Virus record (IMG/VR): IMGVR_UViG_3300030328_001342
Span: 1-34,442 of that record
Length of the DNA: 34,442 nucleotides
DNA from: a virus
Direction: 5' to 3' (one strand)
In this document: piece by piece, positions 5,081 to 14,002 of the stretch
Layout of the letters: each line of letters begins with the position of its first letter
Position numbering within the stretch: the stretch's first letter is position 1
Notes under the pieces: generated by a model
Seen by the model: the letters and a program-made list of their open reading frames with translations, nothing else
Database searches by the model: none
Told to the model about the DNA's origin: nothing
Translations under genes and position numbers: made by a program

Positions 5081-7293
5081 TGTATCAGCAAACTTTATAT
5101 AAAATATTAGATAATTATATTAAACCAAAAATACTTAAAAAAAATAATAAGTATAAAAAATGGAAATATGGTTATAATGTAGAGCACGATGTTATAGTTA
5201 TCAGTAAAACTGGTAAAATAGGCGAAGTTATACAGATACAGAATTTAACTATAGCTTTACCTTTAGAAGAAGATGTATATAAATTTGAATCTAATAGATT
5301 TGAATTTAAACCATTACCTAAAGAATTAAAAAGAATTAAAACAATTTTTGATTGGGAGGAATATCCTTTAGATTTTAAGGAGCAATGGTATGATTACATT
5401 GATAAAGAATTTACTAGAAGAGAAGAAGGTTTTTGGTTTTATAATAATGATAAACCTACTTATATAACAGGAACACAATATATGTATCTACAGTGGAGTA
5501 AAATCGATGTAGGTAAACCTGATTTTAGAGAATCAAATAGATTGTTTTTTATATTTTGGGAAGCTTGTAAAGCAGATACTAGATGCTATGGAATGTGTTA
5601 TCTTAAGAATAGACGTTCGGGATTTTCTTTTATGGCTTCAGGAGAAACAGTTAATTTAGCAACTCTTAATTCAGATTCAAGATATGGTATATTATCTAAA
5701 TCTGGTCCAGATGCTAAAACAATGTTTACAGATAAAGTTGTTCCAATCTCAGTTAACTACCCTTTCTTTTTCAAACCGATTCAAGATGGTATGGATCGAC
5801 CTAAAACAGAATTAGCATATAGAGTACCAGCGACTAAATTAACTAGACGTAAACTTATAACTAATGAAGTCACTACTGAGTTACAAGGTCTTGATACTAC
5901 GATTGATTGGAAAAATACTGGTGATAATAGTTATGATGGTGAAAAATTAAAACTATTAGTACATGATGAATCGGGTAAATGGGAAAGACCTAATAATATT
6001 CTTAATAATTGGCGTGTTACAAAAACTTGTTTACGATTAGGTTCTAGAATTATTGGTAAATGTATGATGGGATCTACCTGTAACGCTTTAGATAAAGGTG
6101 GTGACAATTTTAAAAAATTATATTACAATTCAGATGTTACAAAAAGAAATGCCAACGGACAGACTCGTTCGGGACTCTATTCTTTGTTCATTCCTATGGA
6201 ATGGAATTACGAAGGATACATTGATTCTTATGGAGTACCTGTCTTCGACACTCCGAAAGACTTAGTTAAAGGACCACATGGGTTACCTATAACATTAGGT
6301 GTTATAAATTATTGGCAAAACGAAGTAGATGGATTAAAAGAAGATCAAGATGCTTTAAATGAATTTTATAGACAATTCCCAAGAACAGAAGAACATGCTT
6401 TTAGAGATGAAGCAAAATCTTCTTTGTTTAATTTAACTAAGATTTATGAGCAAATAGATTGGAATTCTGATTTAAAAAATACCAACGTGATTACTCAAGG
6501 AAATTTTCAATGGTTAGGAGGTATAAAAGATACTCAAGTTATTTTTACACCACAAAATAATGGGAGATTTTTTGTATCTTGGGTTCCACCACAAAGATTA
6601 CAAAATAACGTAATAAGTAAGTTAGGTAAAAAATATCCAGGTAATGAAAACTTAGGGGCTTTTGGATGTGATAGTTATGATATATCTGGAACAGTAGACA
6701 AAAGAGGTTCTAAAGGAGCTTTACATGGCTTAACTAAGTTTAGTATGGAAGATGTTCCACCTAATCATTTCTTTTTAGAGTACATAGCGCGTCCTCAAAC
6801 AGCAGAAATATTTTTTGAAGATGTATTAATGGCGTGTATATTTTACGGAATGCCTATATTATGTGAAAATAATAAACCTAGACTTCTATATCATTTCAAA
6901 AGAAGAGGATATAGAGGTTTTAGTATGAATAGGCCAGATAAAATATATAATAAATTATCTGTAACAGAAAGAGAAATAGGTGGTATACCTAATTCAAGTG
7001 AAGATATTAAGCAAGCTCACGCTGCCGCAATAGAAAGCTATATTGAAACATATGTGGGTTTAAGAGATGATGGTAGTTATGGTGATGTTTATTTTCAGAG
7101 AACATTAAATGACTGGGCAAGATTTGATATAAACAATAGAACTACTCATGATGCATCTATTAGTTCTGGTTTAGCTTTAATGGCTTGTAATAAAAATAAA
7201 TATCGACCTGTGCCTAAACTTATTAGACAAAATTACGATTTAGGAATAAAAAAATATGATAACAAGGGTCAATTATCAAAAATTATAGATTAA
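5080..7293 (+). CDS. terL: Terminase large subunit (packaging ATPase and nuclease)
   Basis: This 737-aa protein would pump DNA into the procapsid. The ATPase part has a deviant Walker A at residues 174-183 (YLKNRRSGFS) and a Walker B at 292-297 (LLVHDE). The C-terminal RNase H-like nuclease has an Asp in GAFGCDSYDISG (D531), a Glu in PILCENN (E596) and an Asp in RTTHDAS (D691), spaced as expected for the metal-binding triad. The TYITGTQYMYLQW segment near residue 130 and the Walker A form resemble crAss-like and marine flavophage TerL proteins. The length is normal for that group and no intein is seen. It abuts the portal gene with no gap, so headful-type packaging partners are encoded together. 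Confidence 0.92.
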   Translation: MYQQTLYKILDNYIKPKILKKNNKYKKWKYGYNVEHDVIVISKTGKIGEVIQIQNLTIALPLEEDVYKFESNRFEFKPLPKELKRIKTIFDWEEYPLDFKEQWYDYIDKEFTRREEGFWFYNNDKPTYITGTQYMYLQWSKIDVGKPDFRESNRLFFIFWEACKADTRCYGMCYLKNRRSGFSFMASGETVNLATLNSDSRYGILSKSGPDAKTMFTDKVVPISVNYPFFFKPIQDGMDRPKTELAYRVPATKLTRRKLITNEVTTELQGLDTTIDWKNTGDNSYDGEKLKLLVHDESGKWERPNNILNNWRVTKTCLRLGSRIIGKCMMGSTCNALDKGGDNFKKLYYNSDVTKRNANGQTRSGLYSLFIPMEWNYEGYIDSYGVPVFDTPKDLVKGPHGLPITLGVINYWQNEVDGLKEDQDALNEFYRQFPRTEEHAFRDEAKSSLFNLTKIYEQIDWNSDLKNTNVITQGNFQWLGGIKDTQVIFTPQNNGRFFVSWVPPQRLQNNVISKLGKKYPGNENLGAFGCDSYDISGTVDKRGSKGALHGLTKFSMEDVPPNHFFLEYIARPQTAEIFFEDVLMACIFYGMPILCENNKPRLLYHFKRRGYRGFSMNRPDKIYNKLSVTEREIGGIPNSSEDIKQAHAAAIESYIETYVGLRDDGSYGDVYFQRTLNDWARFDINNRTTHDASISSGLALMACNKNKYRPVPKLIRQNYDLGIKKYDNKGQLSKIID

Positions 7294-9687
7294 ATGAAAA
7301 GTATATACACCAACGGTAGTAGTATTTTCCCTAGCCAAGTGGTTAGTGACGCAGAAAAAGCAAGCTGGGAATATGGTCAGCAAGTGGCCCAAGCTATAGA
7401 GCAGGAGTGGTTCAACCAAGGTAGAACTAATGGTAATAGATACTTAACTAGTTGGAATAATTATAATAGATTAAGATTATACGCGAGAGGAGAACAACCT
7501 ACTCAAAAATATAAAGATGAATTATCTATTAACGGTGATTTATCTTATTTAAATTTAGACTGGAAACCTGTTCCTATTATTTCTAAATTTGTAGATATAC
7601 TAACTAATGGTATTTCTAATAAAGATTATGATATAAATGCTTTTGCTCAAGATCCAGCATCTCTACAAAAAAGAACTAATTACGCGGAATTATTAGCTCA
7701 AGATATTTTTGCAAGAGAAACAATGGAAAAAATAAATGCTCAATTAGGTGAAAATCTTTTTAATACAAGTATACCAGAAGAGCAAATGCCACAAACTCCT
7801 GATGAATTAGAATTACACATGCAATTATCCTACAAGCAGAGTGTAGAGATTGCAGAGGAAGAGGTTATAAATCAAGTATTAGATGTAAATAAATGGGATT
7901 TAATAAAAAGAAGAGTTAACTATGATTTAGTTACATGTGGTATAGGAGCTATTAAAACCGATTTTAATGTATCTAATGGAATAACTTTAGACTACGTTGA
8001 TCCAGCTTATTTAGTATATTCTTACACTGAAGATCCTAATTTTGAAGATATTTATTATGTAGGTGAATTCAAGGCGGTAACTTTGCCAGAAATAGCTAAA
8101 CAATTTCCAAGTATTCAAGATGATGAATTGTTAAAAATTCAAGAATATCAAGGTAATAGAAGTTACATGTATGGATATGGAAATGGGCCATGGGATGAAA
8201 GTGCTGTTCCATTATTATATTTTGAATATAAAACATATTCTGATCAAGTTTTTAAAATCAAAGAAACACCTAATGGTTTGTTTAAAGCTATTGAAAAACC
8301 AGATACATTTAATCCACCAGAGAATGAAAATTTTGAAAGAGTAGGTAGAACTATAGAAACACTATATAGAGGTGTTAAAGTTTTAGGTACCGATATAATG
8401 TTAAGATGGGAATTATGTCCTAATATGACTAGACCAATGGCTGATACTACTAAAGTGGAAATGAATTACGCTATATGTGCTCCTAGAATGTATAAAGGAA
8501 GAATTGATTCTACGGTAAATAGAATTACTGGATTTGCAGATATGATACAAATAACTCATTTAAAGCTTCAACAAGTTATAGCTAGAATGGTTCCAGATGG
8601 TGTATTCTTAGATATGGATGGGTTAGCTGAAGTTGATTTAGGTAATGGTACCAATTATAATCCTGCTGAAGCATTAAACATGTATTTTCAAACTGGTTCT
8701 GTAGTAGGTAGGTCTTTAACCCAAGAGGGAGAATTAAATAGAGGTAAAATACCAGTTCAAGAATTACAAACATCAGGTGGACAAGCAAAAATACAAAGTT
8801 TAATTAGCACATATAATTATTATTTACAAATGATAAGAGATGTGACGGGGTTAAACGAGGCACGAGATGGAACATTGCAAGATAAAGATACTTTAGTAGG
8901 TTTACAAAAACTTGCTGCGCAAGCATCTAATATTGCCACTAAACATATTAATAATGCAAGTTTATTTTTAACTCTCAGAGCATGTGAGAATATTTCTAAG
9001 AAAGTTGGAGATATGTTAGATTATCCTTTAACAGCGGAATCTTTAAAAAATAGTATAACTAATTTTAATGCTTCTACTTTAAAAGAAATAGACAGTCTCA
9101 ATCTTCATGATTTTGGTATATTTTTAGATTTAGAACCTGATGAAGAAGAAAAAGCTACATTAGAGCAAAACATACAAATAGCATTGTCTGGAGGAGGAAT
9201 AGATTTAGAAGATGCAATAGAAATAAGACAGATACGTAATTTAAAATTAGCTAATCAAATGCTAAAAATGAAGCGTAAACGTAAATTAGCAAGAGAAAGA
9301 CAAATGCAAGCTGAAGCAGCGCAGCAACAAGCTCAAGCTAATACTCAAGCGGCTCAACACGCAGCTGAAGCTGAAGTTCAAAAACAGCAAGCTTTAACAG
9401 CTGAAAAAGTTAATTTAGAGCAAGCTAAATCTCAGTTTGAAATACAACGTATGCAAACAGAGGCAGAAATAAAAAGACAATTGATGGCTGAAGAATTTAA
9501 TTATCAGCTACAATTAGAACAAATGAAAAATCAACGTGAATCAAACAAAGAACAAATGATTGAAGATCGTAAAGATAAAAGAACAAGAATAGCTGGTAGT
9601 CAGCAAAGTCAAATGATAGATCAAAGACAAAATGATCTTTTACCTATTAATTTTGAAGCTCAAAGTGGGCAGCAACCAACTATTTAG
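7294..9687 (+). CDS. Portal protein
   Basis: This 797-aa protein starts immediately after TerL. Its N-terminal and central parts have portal-like features: WNNYNRLRLYARGEQP, a wing-like region with IGAIKTDFNVSNGITLDYVD, and a long helical stem/crown region around FADMIQITHLKLQQVIARMV and DVTGLNEARDGTLQDKDTLV. The size fits the large portals of crAss-like and related phages. From about residue 650 onward the protein is a Lys/Arg/Gln/Ala/Glu-rich coiled coil ending in a short hydrophobic segment, which would form an extended barrel or tail reaching into the capsid. It ends in TAG. Position between TerL and scaffold supports the call. It forms the dodecameric DNA gate and the docking site for the terminase and tail. 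Confidence 0.88.
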   Translation: MKSIYTNGSSIFPSQVVSDAEKASWEYGQQVAQAIEQEWFNQGRTNGNRYLTSWNNYNRLRLYARGEQPTQKYKDELSINGDLSYLNLDWKPVPIISKFVDILTNGISNKDYDINAFAQDPASLQKRTNYAELLAQDIFARETMEKINAQLGENLFNTSIPEEQMPQTPDELELHMQLSYKQSVEIAEEEVINQVLDVNKWDLIKRRVNYDLVTCGIGAIKTDFNVSNGITLDYVDPAYLVYSYTEDPNFEDIYYVGEFKAVTLPEIAKQFPSIQDDELLKIQEYQGNRSYMYGYGNGPWDESAVPLLYFEYKTYSDQVFKIKETPNGLFKAIEKPDTFNPPENENFERVGRTIETLYRGVKVLGTDIMLRWELCPNMTRPMADTTKVEMNYAICAPRMYKGRIDSTVNRITGFADMIQITHLKLQQVIARMVPDGVFLDMDGLAEVDLGNGTNYNPAEALNMYFQTGSVVGRSLTQEGELNRGKIPVQELQTSGGQAKIQSLISTYNYYLQMIRDVTGLNEARDGTLQDKDTLVGLQKLAAQASNIATKHINNASLFLTLRACENISKKVGDMLDYPLTAESLKNSITNFNASTLKEIDSLNLHDFGIFLDLEPDEEEKATLEQNIQIALSGGGIDLEDAIEIRQIRNLKLANQMLKMKRKRKLARERQMQAEAAQQQAQANTQAAQHAAEAEVQKQQALTAEKVNLEQAKSQFEIQRMQTEAEIKRQLMAEEFNYQLQLEQMKNQRESNKEQMIEDRKDKRTRIAGSQQSQMIDQRQNDLLPINFEAQSGQQPTI

Positions 9688-9692
9688 TATTA

Positions 9693-9713
9693 ACTATTTA
9701 ATTATATTATATT
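9693..9713 (+). promoter_or_regulatory. AT-only leader shared with the gene at 12426
   Basis: The 21 bases before ATG 9714, together with the ATG itself, match 12405-12428 at 21 of 24 positions. Both are A/T-only runs except for a single C each. They may be part of a late promoter or a ribosome-loading leader. Low complexity makes chance similarity possible. Confidence 0.3.
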
Positions 9714-10904
9714 ATGGCTGAAGAAGCAGTAAAACAAGAAGGAGACTTTTCTTTAAAAGGAAAGGTTAAACCTAAAAGACCAAAACAATTAGACATAGCT
9801 AGTAAAGAAATAGCTAAAATTGATTTAAAGAAAAAAGAAGAAAAGGTTACTGAAGAAGTACCTAAAATGGATTTAACTAAAAAACCAGAAGAAAATGCCA
9901 TTCAAGAGCGAAAAACAGAGGAAATTTCTATGGGCGAATCACCCGGAGATAGCGAAAAAATGGACGAACAAATACGGGTCAGCGATACAGATGTTAAAGA
10001 GGAATCTCCGCTCGAAGTAATTGAAGAAGTTAAACCTAAAGAAGAAATAAAAGAAAAACCTCAATTAATTAAAACTCCAGAATTACCAGAAAATGTAGAA
10101 AAATTAGTTACATTTATGAATGAAACTGGAGGGACAGTAGAGGATTATGTAGAACTTAATAAAGATTACTCTAAATTAGACAATGATCAATTATTAAAAG
10201 AATACTTAAGAAAAACAAAACCTCATTTAGATTCAGAAGATATTAGTCTTATATTAGAAGATTATCAATATGATGAAGATTTAGATGAGCAAAAAGATAT
10301 ACGTAGAAAAAAACTAGCTTATAAAGAAGCTGTTGCTAATGCTAAAAAGGATTTAGAAAATAAAAAATCTAAATACTATGCTGAAATTAAGCAGAGACCA
10401 GGTGTTACTCAGGATCAACAAAAAGCTATGGATTTTTTCAATCGTTATAATAAACAGCAAGAAACTATAAAGCAAACTCAGGAAAGATTTAGAACTCAAA
10501 CTAAAGATTTATTCCAAAATGAATTCAAAGGTTTTGAATATTCATTAGGAGATAAAAATTTTAGATATAAAGTTCAAGATCCTGAAAAAGTTGGCCAAAC
10601 ACAATCTAATATTGAAAACTTTGTTAATAAATTTTTAGATAAAGAAGGAAATATTGGAGACATGACTGGTTATCATAAAGCTTTATATGCTGCGATGAAT
10701 GCTGATAAACTAGCTTCTCATTTTTATGAGCAAGGTAAAGCAGACGGAGTTAAAAACTTAGTCAAACAATCAAAGAATCCAGCTACAGAAGCGCCGAGGC
10801 AGGTTGCCAGTGGGGACGTATTTGTTAAAGGGTTTAAGGTAAAAGCTGTAAGTGGAGCGGATTCATCAAAATTGAAAATCAAAAAACGAACATTTAATAA
10901 TTAA
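9714..10904 (+). CDS. Capsid scaffolding protein
   Basis: This 396-aa protein lies between portal and major capsid protein, the standard scaffold position. Residues 1-110 are highly charged (Lys/Glu/Pro) and probably disordered. The middle is a helical, acidic coiled coil (LLKEYLRKTKPHLDSEDISL, then KKDLENKKSKYYAEIKQRPG). The C-terminal third contains GYHKALYAAMNADKLASHFY followed by EQGKADGVKNLVKQSKN, a block I associate with scaffold proteins of T7-like and marine podoviruses. The end is basic (KLKIKKRTFNN) and could bind the capsid protein, as is known for P22 and phi29-type scaffolds. It would be an assembly template that leaves before or during DNA packaging. No protease domain is fused to it. 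Confidence 0.8.
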   Translation: MAEEAVKQEGDFSLKGKVKPKRPKQLDIASKEIAKIDLKKKEEKVTEEVPKMDLTKKPEENAIQERKTEEISMGESPGDSEKMDEQIRVSDTDVKEESPLEVIEEVKPKEEIKEKPQLIKTPELPENVEKLVTFMNETGGTVEDYVELNKDYSKLDNDQLLKEYLRKTKPHLDSEDISLILEDYQYDEDLDEQKDIRRKKLAYKEAVANAKKDLENKKSKYYAEIKQRPGVTQDQQKAMDFFNRYNKQQETIKQTQERFRTQTKDLFQNEFKGFEYSLGDKNFRYKVQDPEKVGQTQSNIENFVNKFLDKEGNIGDMTGYHKALYAAMNADKLASHFYEQGKADGVKNLVKQSKNPATEAPRQVASGDVFVKGFKVKAVSGADSSKLKIKKRTFNN

Positions 10905-10915
10905 AATTTAGAAAA

Positions 10916-12364
10916 ATGGCTTTAACCCCACAATTTGGTACTATTGTACCAAGTCAAACGCAGGAAGTCCTACAATCTAACTATTTACAGTGGACAGATA
11001 AAGCAGCTGCTGATTTTGCGGATTTCGCACAACAGTATTTGCCTGAGATCTATGAAGCTGAAGTTGAAAGATATGGTAATAGAACCTTATCTGGATTCTT
11101 AAGAATGGTTGGTGCTGAGCTTCCTATGACAAGTGACCAAGTAATCTGGTCTGAACAAAATAGATTACACATAGCATACGATAACGCTACTTTTAATAGC
11201 GGTACCGGTGTTATTACGCTTAACCCAGGTGCGGTTGCAGGTGTATACAACGTTATTTCTCCAAGATCAACAGTTGTCGTTATGGACGACTTTGGTGCTG
11301 AAGCAAAATGTTTTGTATCTGCTTCAACTCCAGGTGCTGCTGGAACAATTACTGTACAACCTTACACAGCTGCTAACTTAGCAGGAGCTGGTTTAGTAGG
11401 TTCTGTAAAAGTATTTGTTTACGGTTCTGAATATTTCAAAGGTTCTACTACTCCAAATTATTCTGGAGCTGGTGCTGCTACAGGTAATGAATACATTAGT
11501 GTTGATCCACAATTTACTCAATACCAAAATAACCCTATCATTATTAGAAACAAATACGTTGTAAATGGTTCTGATATGGCACAAATCGGTTGGGTAGAAG
11601 TTGCTACAGAAGATGGAACTGGTGGATACTTATGGTATCTAAAAGCTGAGTCTGAAACAAGACTTAGATTTGAGGATTACCTTGAAATGATGTGTGTTGA
11701 AGGTGAATTAAATACAGGTGGTGCAATTGCTGCTGGTGATAAAGTAAAAGGTACTCAAGGTCTTTTTGCTGCTATCGAAGCTAGAGGTAATGTACAAGTT
11801 GGATTTGCTGCTGCTACTGGTATCAGTGACTTTGATGGTATTTTAAGAAACCTAGATACTCAAGGAGCTATTGAAGAAAACATGCTTTTCTTAGATAGAC
11901 AAACTGCTTTAGATTTTGATGATATGCTTGCTGCTATATCAGCTGGATCTGCAGGTGGTACTGCTTTTGGATTATTTGAAAACTCAGAAGAAATGGCTTT
12001 AAACTTAGGTTTTAGCGGTTTTAGAAGAGGTTCTTATGATTTCTATAAAACAGACTGGAAATACTTAAATGACGCTTCTACACGTGGTGCTATGACTGGA
12101 CCAAACTCTATTGAAGGAGTTTTAGTTCCTGCTGGTACTACTACTGTTTACGATCAAATTTTAGGAACTAACATCAGAAGACCTTTCTTACACGTAAGAT
12201 ATAGAGCTTCTCAAGCTGATGATAGAAGAATGAAATCTTGGTTAACAGGTTCTGCAGGTGGAGCATTTACTTCAGATCTTGATGCAATGGAGGTTAACTT
12301 CCTTTCAGAAAGATGTTTAGTAACTCAAGCTGCTAACAACTTTGTATTATTCAAAGGAGTGTAA
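10916..12364 (+). CDS. Major capsid protein (HK97-fold)
   Basis: This 482-aa protein follows the scaffold by 11 nt. A helical N-terminal arm (LQWTDKAAADFADFAQQYLP) leads to a core with WVEVATEDGTGGYLWYLKAE, an E-loop/A-domain region and a strongly conserved-looking C-terminal part: LFENSEEMALNLGFSGFRRG, YDFYKTDWKYLND, GVLVPAGTTTVYDQ and SERCLVTQAANNFVLFKG. I recognise these as capsid-protein patterns of crAss-like and flavophage genomes. A Gly/Ala-rich insertion (about residues 85-190) may form a surface domain. Asn codons favour AAC (16 AAC, 10 AAT counted by eye), unlike the giant gene downstream, as expected for a very highly expressed gene. A strong terminator follows. There is no obvious prodomain cleavage site. 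Confidence 0.9.
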   Translation: MALTPQFGTIVPSQTQEVLQSNYLQWTDKAAADFADFAQQYLPEIYEAEVERYGNRTLSGFLRMVGAELPMTSDQVIWSEQNRLHIAYDNATFNSGTGVITLNPGAVAGVYNVISPRSTVVVMDDFGAEAKCFVSASTPGAAGTITVQPYTAANLAGAGLVGSVKVFVYGSEYFKGSTTPNYSGAGAATGNEYISVDPQFTQYQNNPIIIRNKYVVNGSDMAQIGWVEVATEDGTGGYLWYLKAESETRLRFEDYLEMMCVEGELNTGGAIAAGDKVKGTQGLFAAIEARGNVQVGFAAATGISDFDGILRNLDTQGAIEENMLFLDRQTALDFDDMLAAISAGSAGGTAFGLFENSEEMALNLGFSGFRRGSYDFYKTDWKYLNDASTRGAMTGPNSIEGVLVPAGTTTVYDQILGTNIRRPFLHVRYRASQADDRRMKSWLTGSAGGAFTSDLDAMEVNFLSERCLVTQAANNFVLFKGV

Positions 12365-12373
12365 TTTTTATAT

Positions 12374-12402
12374 AGGTAAGGGCGCTTCGGCGCCCAATAC
12401 CT
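12374..12402 (+). terminator. Intrinsic terminator after the capsid gene, UUCG loop
   Basis: A perfect 6-bp GC stem (GGGCGC 12380-12385 with GCGCCC 12390-12395) is closed by a TTCG tetraloop. It is extended by AGGTA (12374-12378) pairing with TACCT (12398-12402) across a small internal loop. A T-rich tract follows at 12403-12420. It lies 10 nt after the capsid stop codon. It probably limits read-through and makes capsid mRNA the most abundant species. Confidence 0.85.
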
Positions 12403-12404
12403 TA

Positions 12405-12425
12405 ATTATTTAATTTTATTATATC
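12405..12425 (+). promoter_or_regulatory. AT-only leader shared with the gene at 9714
   Basis: This leader directly follows the terminator hairpin and ends at ATG 12426. It matches the leader of the scaffold gene at 21 of 24 positions including the ATG. It could restart transcription or load ribosomes on the next gene after termination, but it also doubles as the terminator T-tract, so its role is uncertain. Confidence 0.3.
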
Positions 12426-13253
12426 ATGACAAAAAAGAAACAAAAAGAAGTGGTAGTTGAAGAAACTCCACAAGTAGAAGTAGCAGTTGCTGCTCCTAAA
12501 AAACCAGTTAAAAAAGATAACTGGGAAATAAAAGATAGAACTTATATACTTAAAGGAGATAAAGAACCTTTGACATATACTATACCAAGTAGACATACAA
12601 GAAGACATCCATTATTATGGTTTGATACAGAAAAAAATTCTCAAAGAGAATTAAGATATGCAACTAATATGAGTTCTCCATTTGTTGATGAACAAAAAGG
12701 AGAAGTAACATTAGGTCATATTACTTTTAGAGATGGAACTTTAAATGTTCCTAAAGAAAAAGTAGCTTTACAGAAATTACTTTCTATATATCATCCTATG
12801 GTTAAAACAAAGTATTATGAGCATGTCCCACAAATGGTGGCTGAAGATGAATTAGAAAAAATAGAATGGGAAATAGAAGCTTTAAATGCTGCTAGAAATA
12901 TGGACATAGATATTGCTGAAGCTATTGTAAGAGTAGAATACGGATCAAAAGTAAATAAATTATCTTCTAAAGAATTAAGAAGAGATTTATTAATACTTGC
13001 AAAAACTAATCCTAAATTATTTTTATCATTAGCTGCAGATGAAAATGTACAGTTAAGAAACTTTGCTATTAATGCGATAGAACAAGATATAATTACTTTG
13101 TCTCAGGATCAAAGATCAATTCATTGGGCTAGTAATAATAGAAAGTTAATGACAGTTCCATTTGATGAAAACCCATATTCAGCGTTAGCTGCATGGTTTA
13201 AAACAGATGAAGGTGTAGAAGTATTTAGATCTATAGAAAAAAGACTAAATTAA
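12426..13253 (+). CDS. Conserved post-capsid protein of unknown function
   Basis: This 275-aa protein has a low-complexity basic/acidic N-terminus (about residues 1-35) with VEVAVAAPKKPVKKD. A characteristic globular block follows: TYILKGDKEPLTYTIPSRHT, RRHPLLWFDTEKNSQRELRY, ATNMSSPFVDEQKGEVTLGH, then a LQKLLSIYHP segment. I recall this RHTRR...RELRYATN...VDEQKGE...LGHI pattern as a recurrent but uncharacterised protein after the capsid gene in marine phages. The second half is helical. It sits alone between two terminators, so its expression is separated from both the capsid and the tail genes. A minor capsid, capsid-vertex or head-completion role is plausible from position only. Confidence 0.8.
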   Translation: MTKKKQKEVVVEETPQVEVAVAAPKKPVKKDNWEIKDRTYILKGDKEPLTYTIPSRHTRRHPLLWFDTEKNSQRELRYATNMSSPFVDEQKGEVTLGHITFRDGTLNVPKEKVALQKLLSIYHPMVKTKYYEHVPQMVAEDELEKIEWEIEALNAARNMDIDIAEAIVRVEYGSKVNKLSSKELRRDLLILAKTNPKLFLSLAADENVQLRNFAINAIEQDIITLSQDQRSIHWASNNRKLMTVPFDENPYSALAAWFKTDEGVEVFRSIEKRLN

Positions 13254-13260
13254 AATAATA

Positions 13261-13280
13261 GGGGCGGATTCGTCCGCCTC
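13261..13280 (+). terminator. Intrinsic terminator, UUCG loop
   Basis: An 8-bp stem pairs 13261-13268 (GGGGCGGA) with 13273-13280 (TCCGCCTC), including one G-T wobble, around a TTCG loop. A short T tract (TTTATT) follows at 13281-13286. It lies 7 nt after the stop of the post-capsid gene and 20 nt before the next ATG. Its GC-rich stem and tetraloop resemble the capsid terminator. Confidence 0.8.
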
Positions 13281-13300
13281 TTTATTAAAATAAAAATATA

Positions 13301-13999
13301 ATGGTAAACGTAAATACAGTATATCAAACAGTACTATTAATCCTTAATCAACAGCAAAGAGGTTATATAACTCCAGATGAGTTTAATAAAATAGCTACTC
13401 AAGCTCAGTTAACGATGTTTGAAGCGTATGCTAGTGATTTAAATCAACAATACCGTTTACCTGATAACGATACAGAGTATGCTGATCGTGTAAAAAATAT
13501 ACAACAAAAATTACAGTTTTTTCAAAGAACTGGATCCACAACTTATGTAGGACCTCATTTTACATTAACACCGGCTGGTGCTGATGTGTTATATAGATTA
13601 GGTTCTATATTTTATAAAAATATTGAATTAGGTCAATATTCCCAAAGAAACGAGATAACACAATTATTACTTTCCCCGTTAACTCAACCTACAGAAAAAT
13701 TTCCTATATATTTATATGAAAATGATTTACTTTACGTATATCCTACAACTATACAAAGTAGTATAACTTTTTCATATTTAGCTAAACCTAGAGACGTAGT
13801 ATGGGGTTTTACCACAGGTGCACAAGGTCAATACTTATACGCGCCTGGAACTTCTGTTCAATTTGATTTAGATGTAACCGAACAAGACGAATTAATAATG
13901 AGAATATTAGCTTATGCTGGGGTAATAATACAAGATCCTACTATTATACAAACAGCCTCTCAAGCAGTTGCTAATCAAGATAACAACGAAAAACAATAA
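13301..13999 (+). CDS. Probable head-tail connector / ring protein
   Basis: This 232-aa protein is the first gene of the tail block. The N-terminal half is helical (TVYQTVLLILNQQQRGYITP, then DEFNKIATQAQLTMFEAYAS); the C-terminal half is beta-rich (EKFPIYLYENDLLYVYPTTI). The C-terminal helix contains DELIMRILAYAGVIIQDPTI. Adaptor and ring proteins of podoviruses commonly combine such helices with a small beta region. I associate the RGYITPDEFN and LYVYPTTI patterns with ring/adaptor proteins of crAss-like phages, without certainty about which ring. It would bind the portal base and link to the tail tube. The next gene starts 3 nt after its stop. Confidence 0.6.
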   Translation: MVNVNTVYQTVLLILNQQQRGYITPDEFNKIATQAQLTMFEAYASDLNQQYRLPDNDTEYADRVKNIQQKLQFFQRTGSTTYVGPHFTLTPAGADVLYRLGSIFYKNIELGQYSQRNEITQLLLSPLTQPTEKFPIYLYENDLLYVYPTTIQSSITFSYLAKPRDVVWGFTTGAQGQYLYAPGTSVQFDLDVTEQDELIMRILAYAGVIIQDPTIIQTASQAVANQDNNEKQ

Positions 14000-14002
14000 G
14001 AT

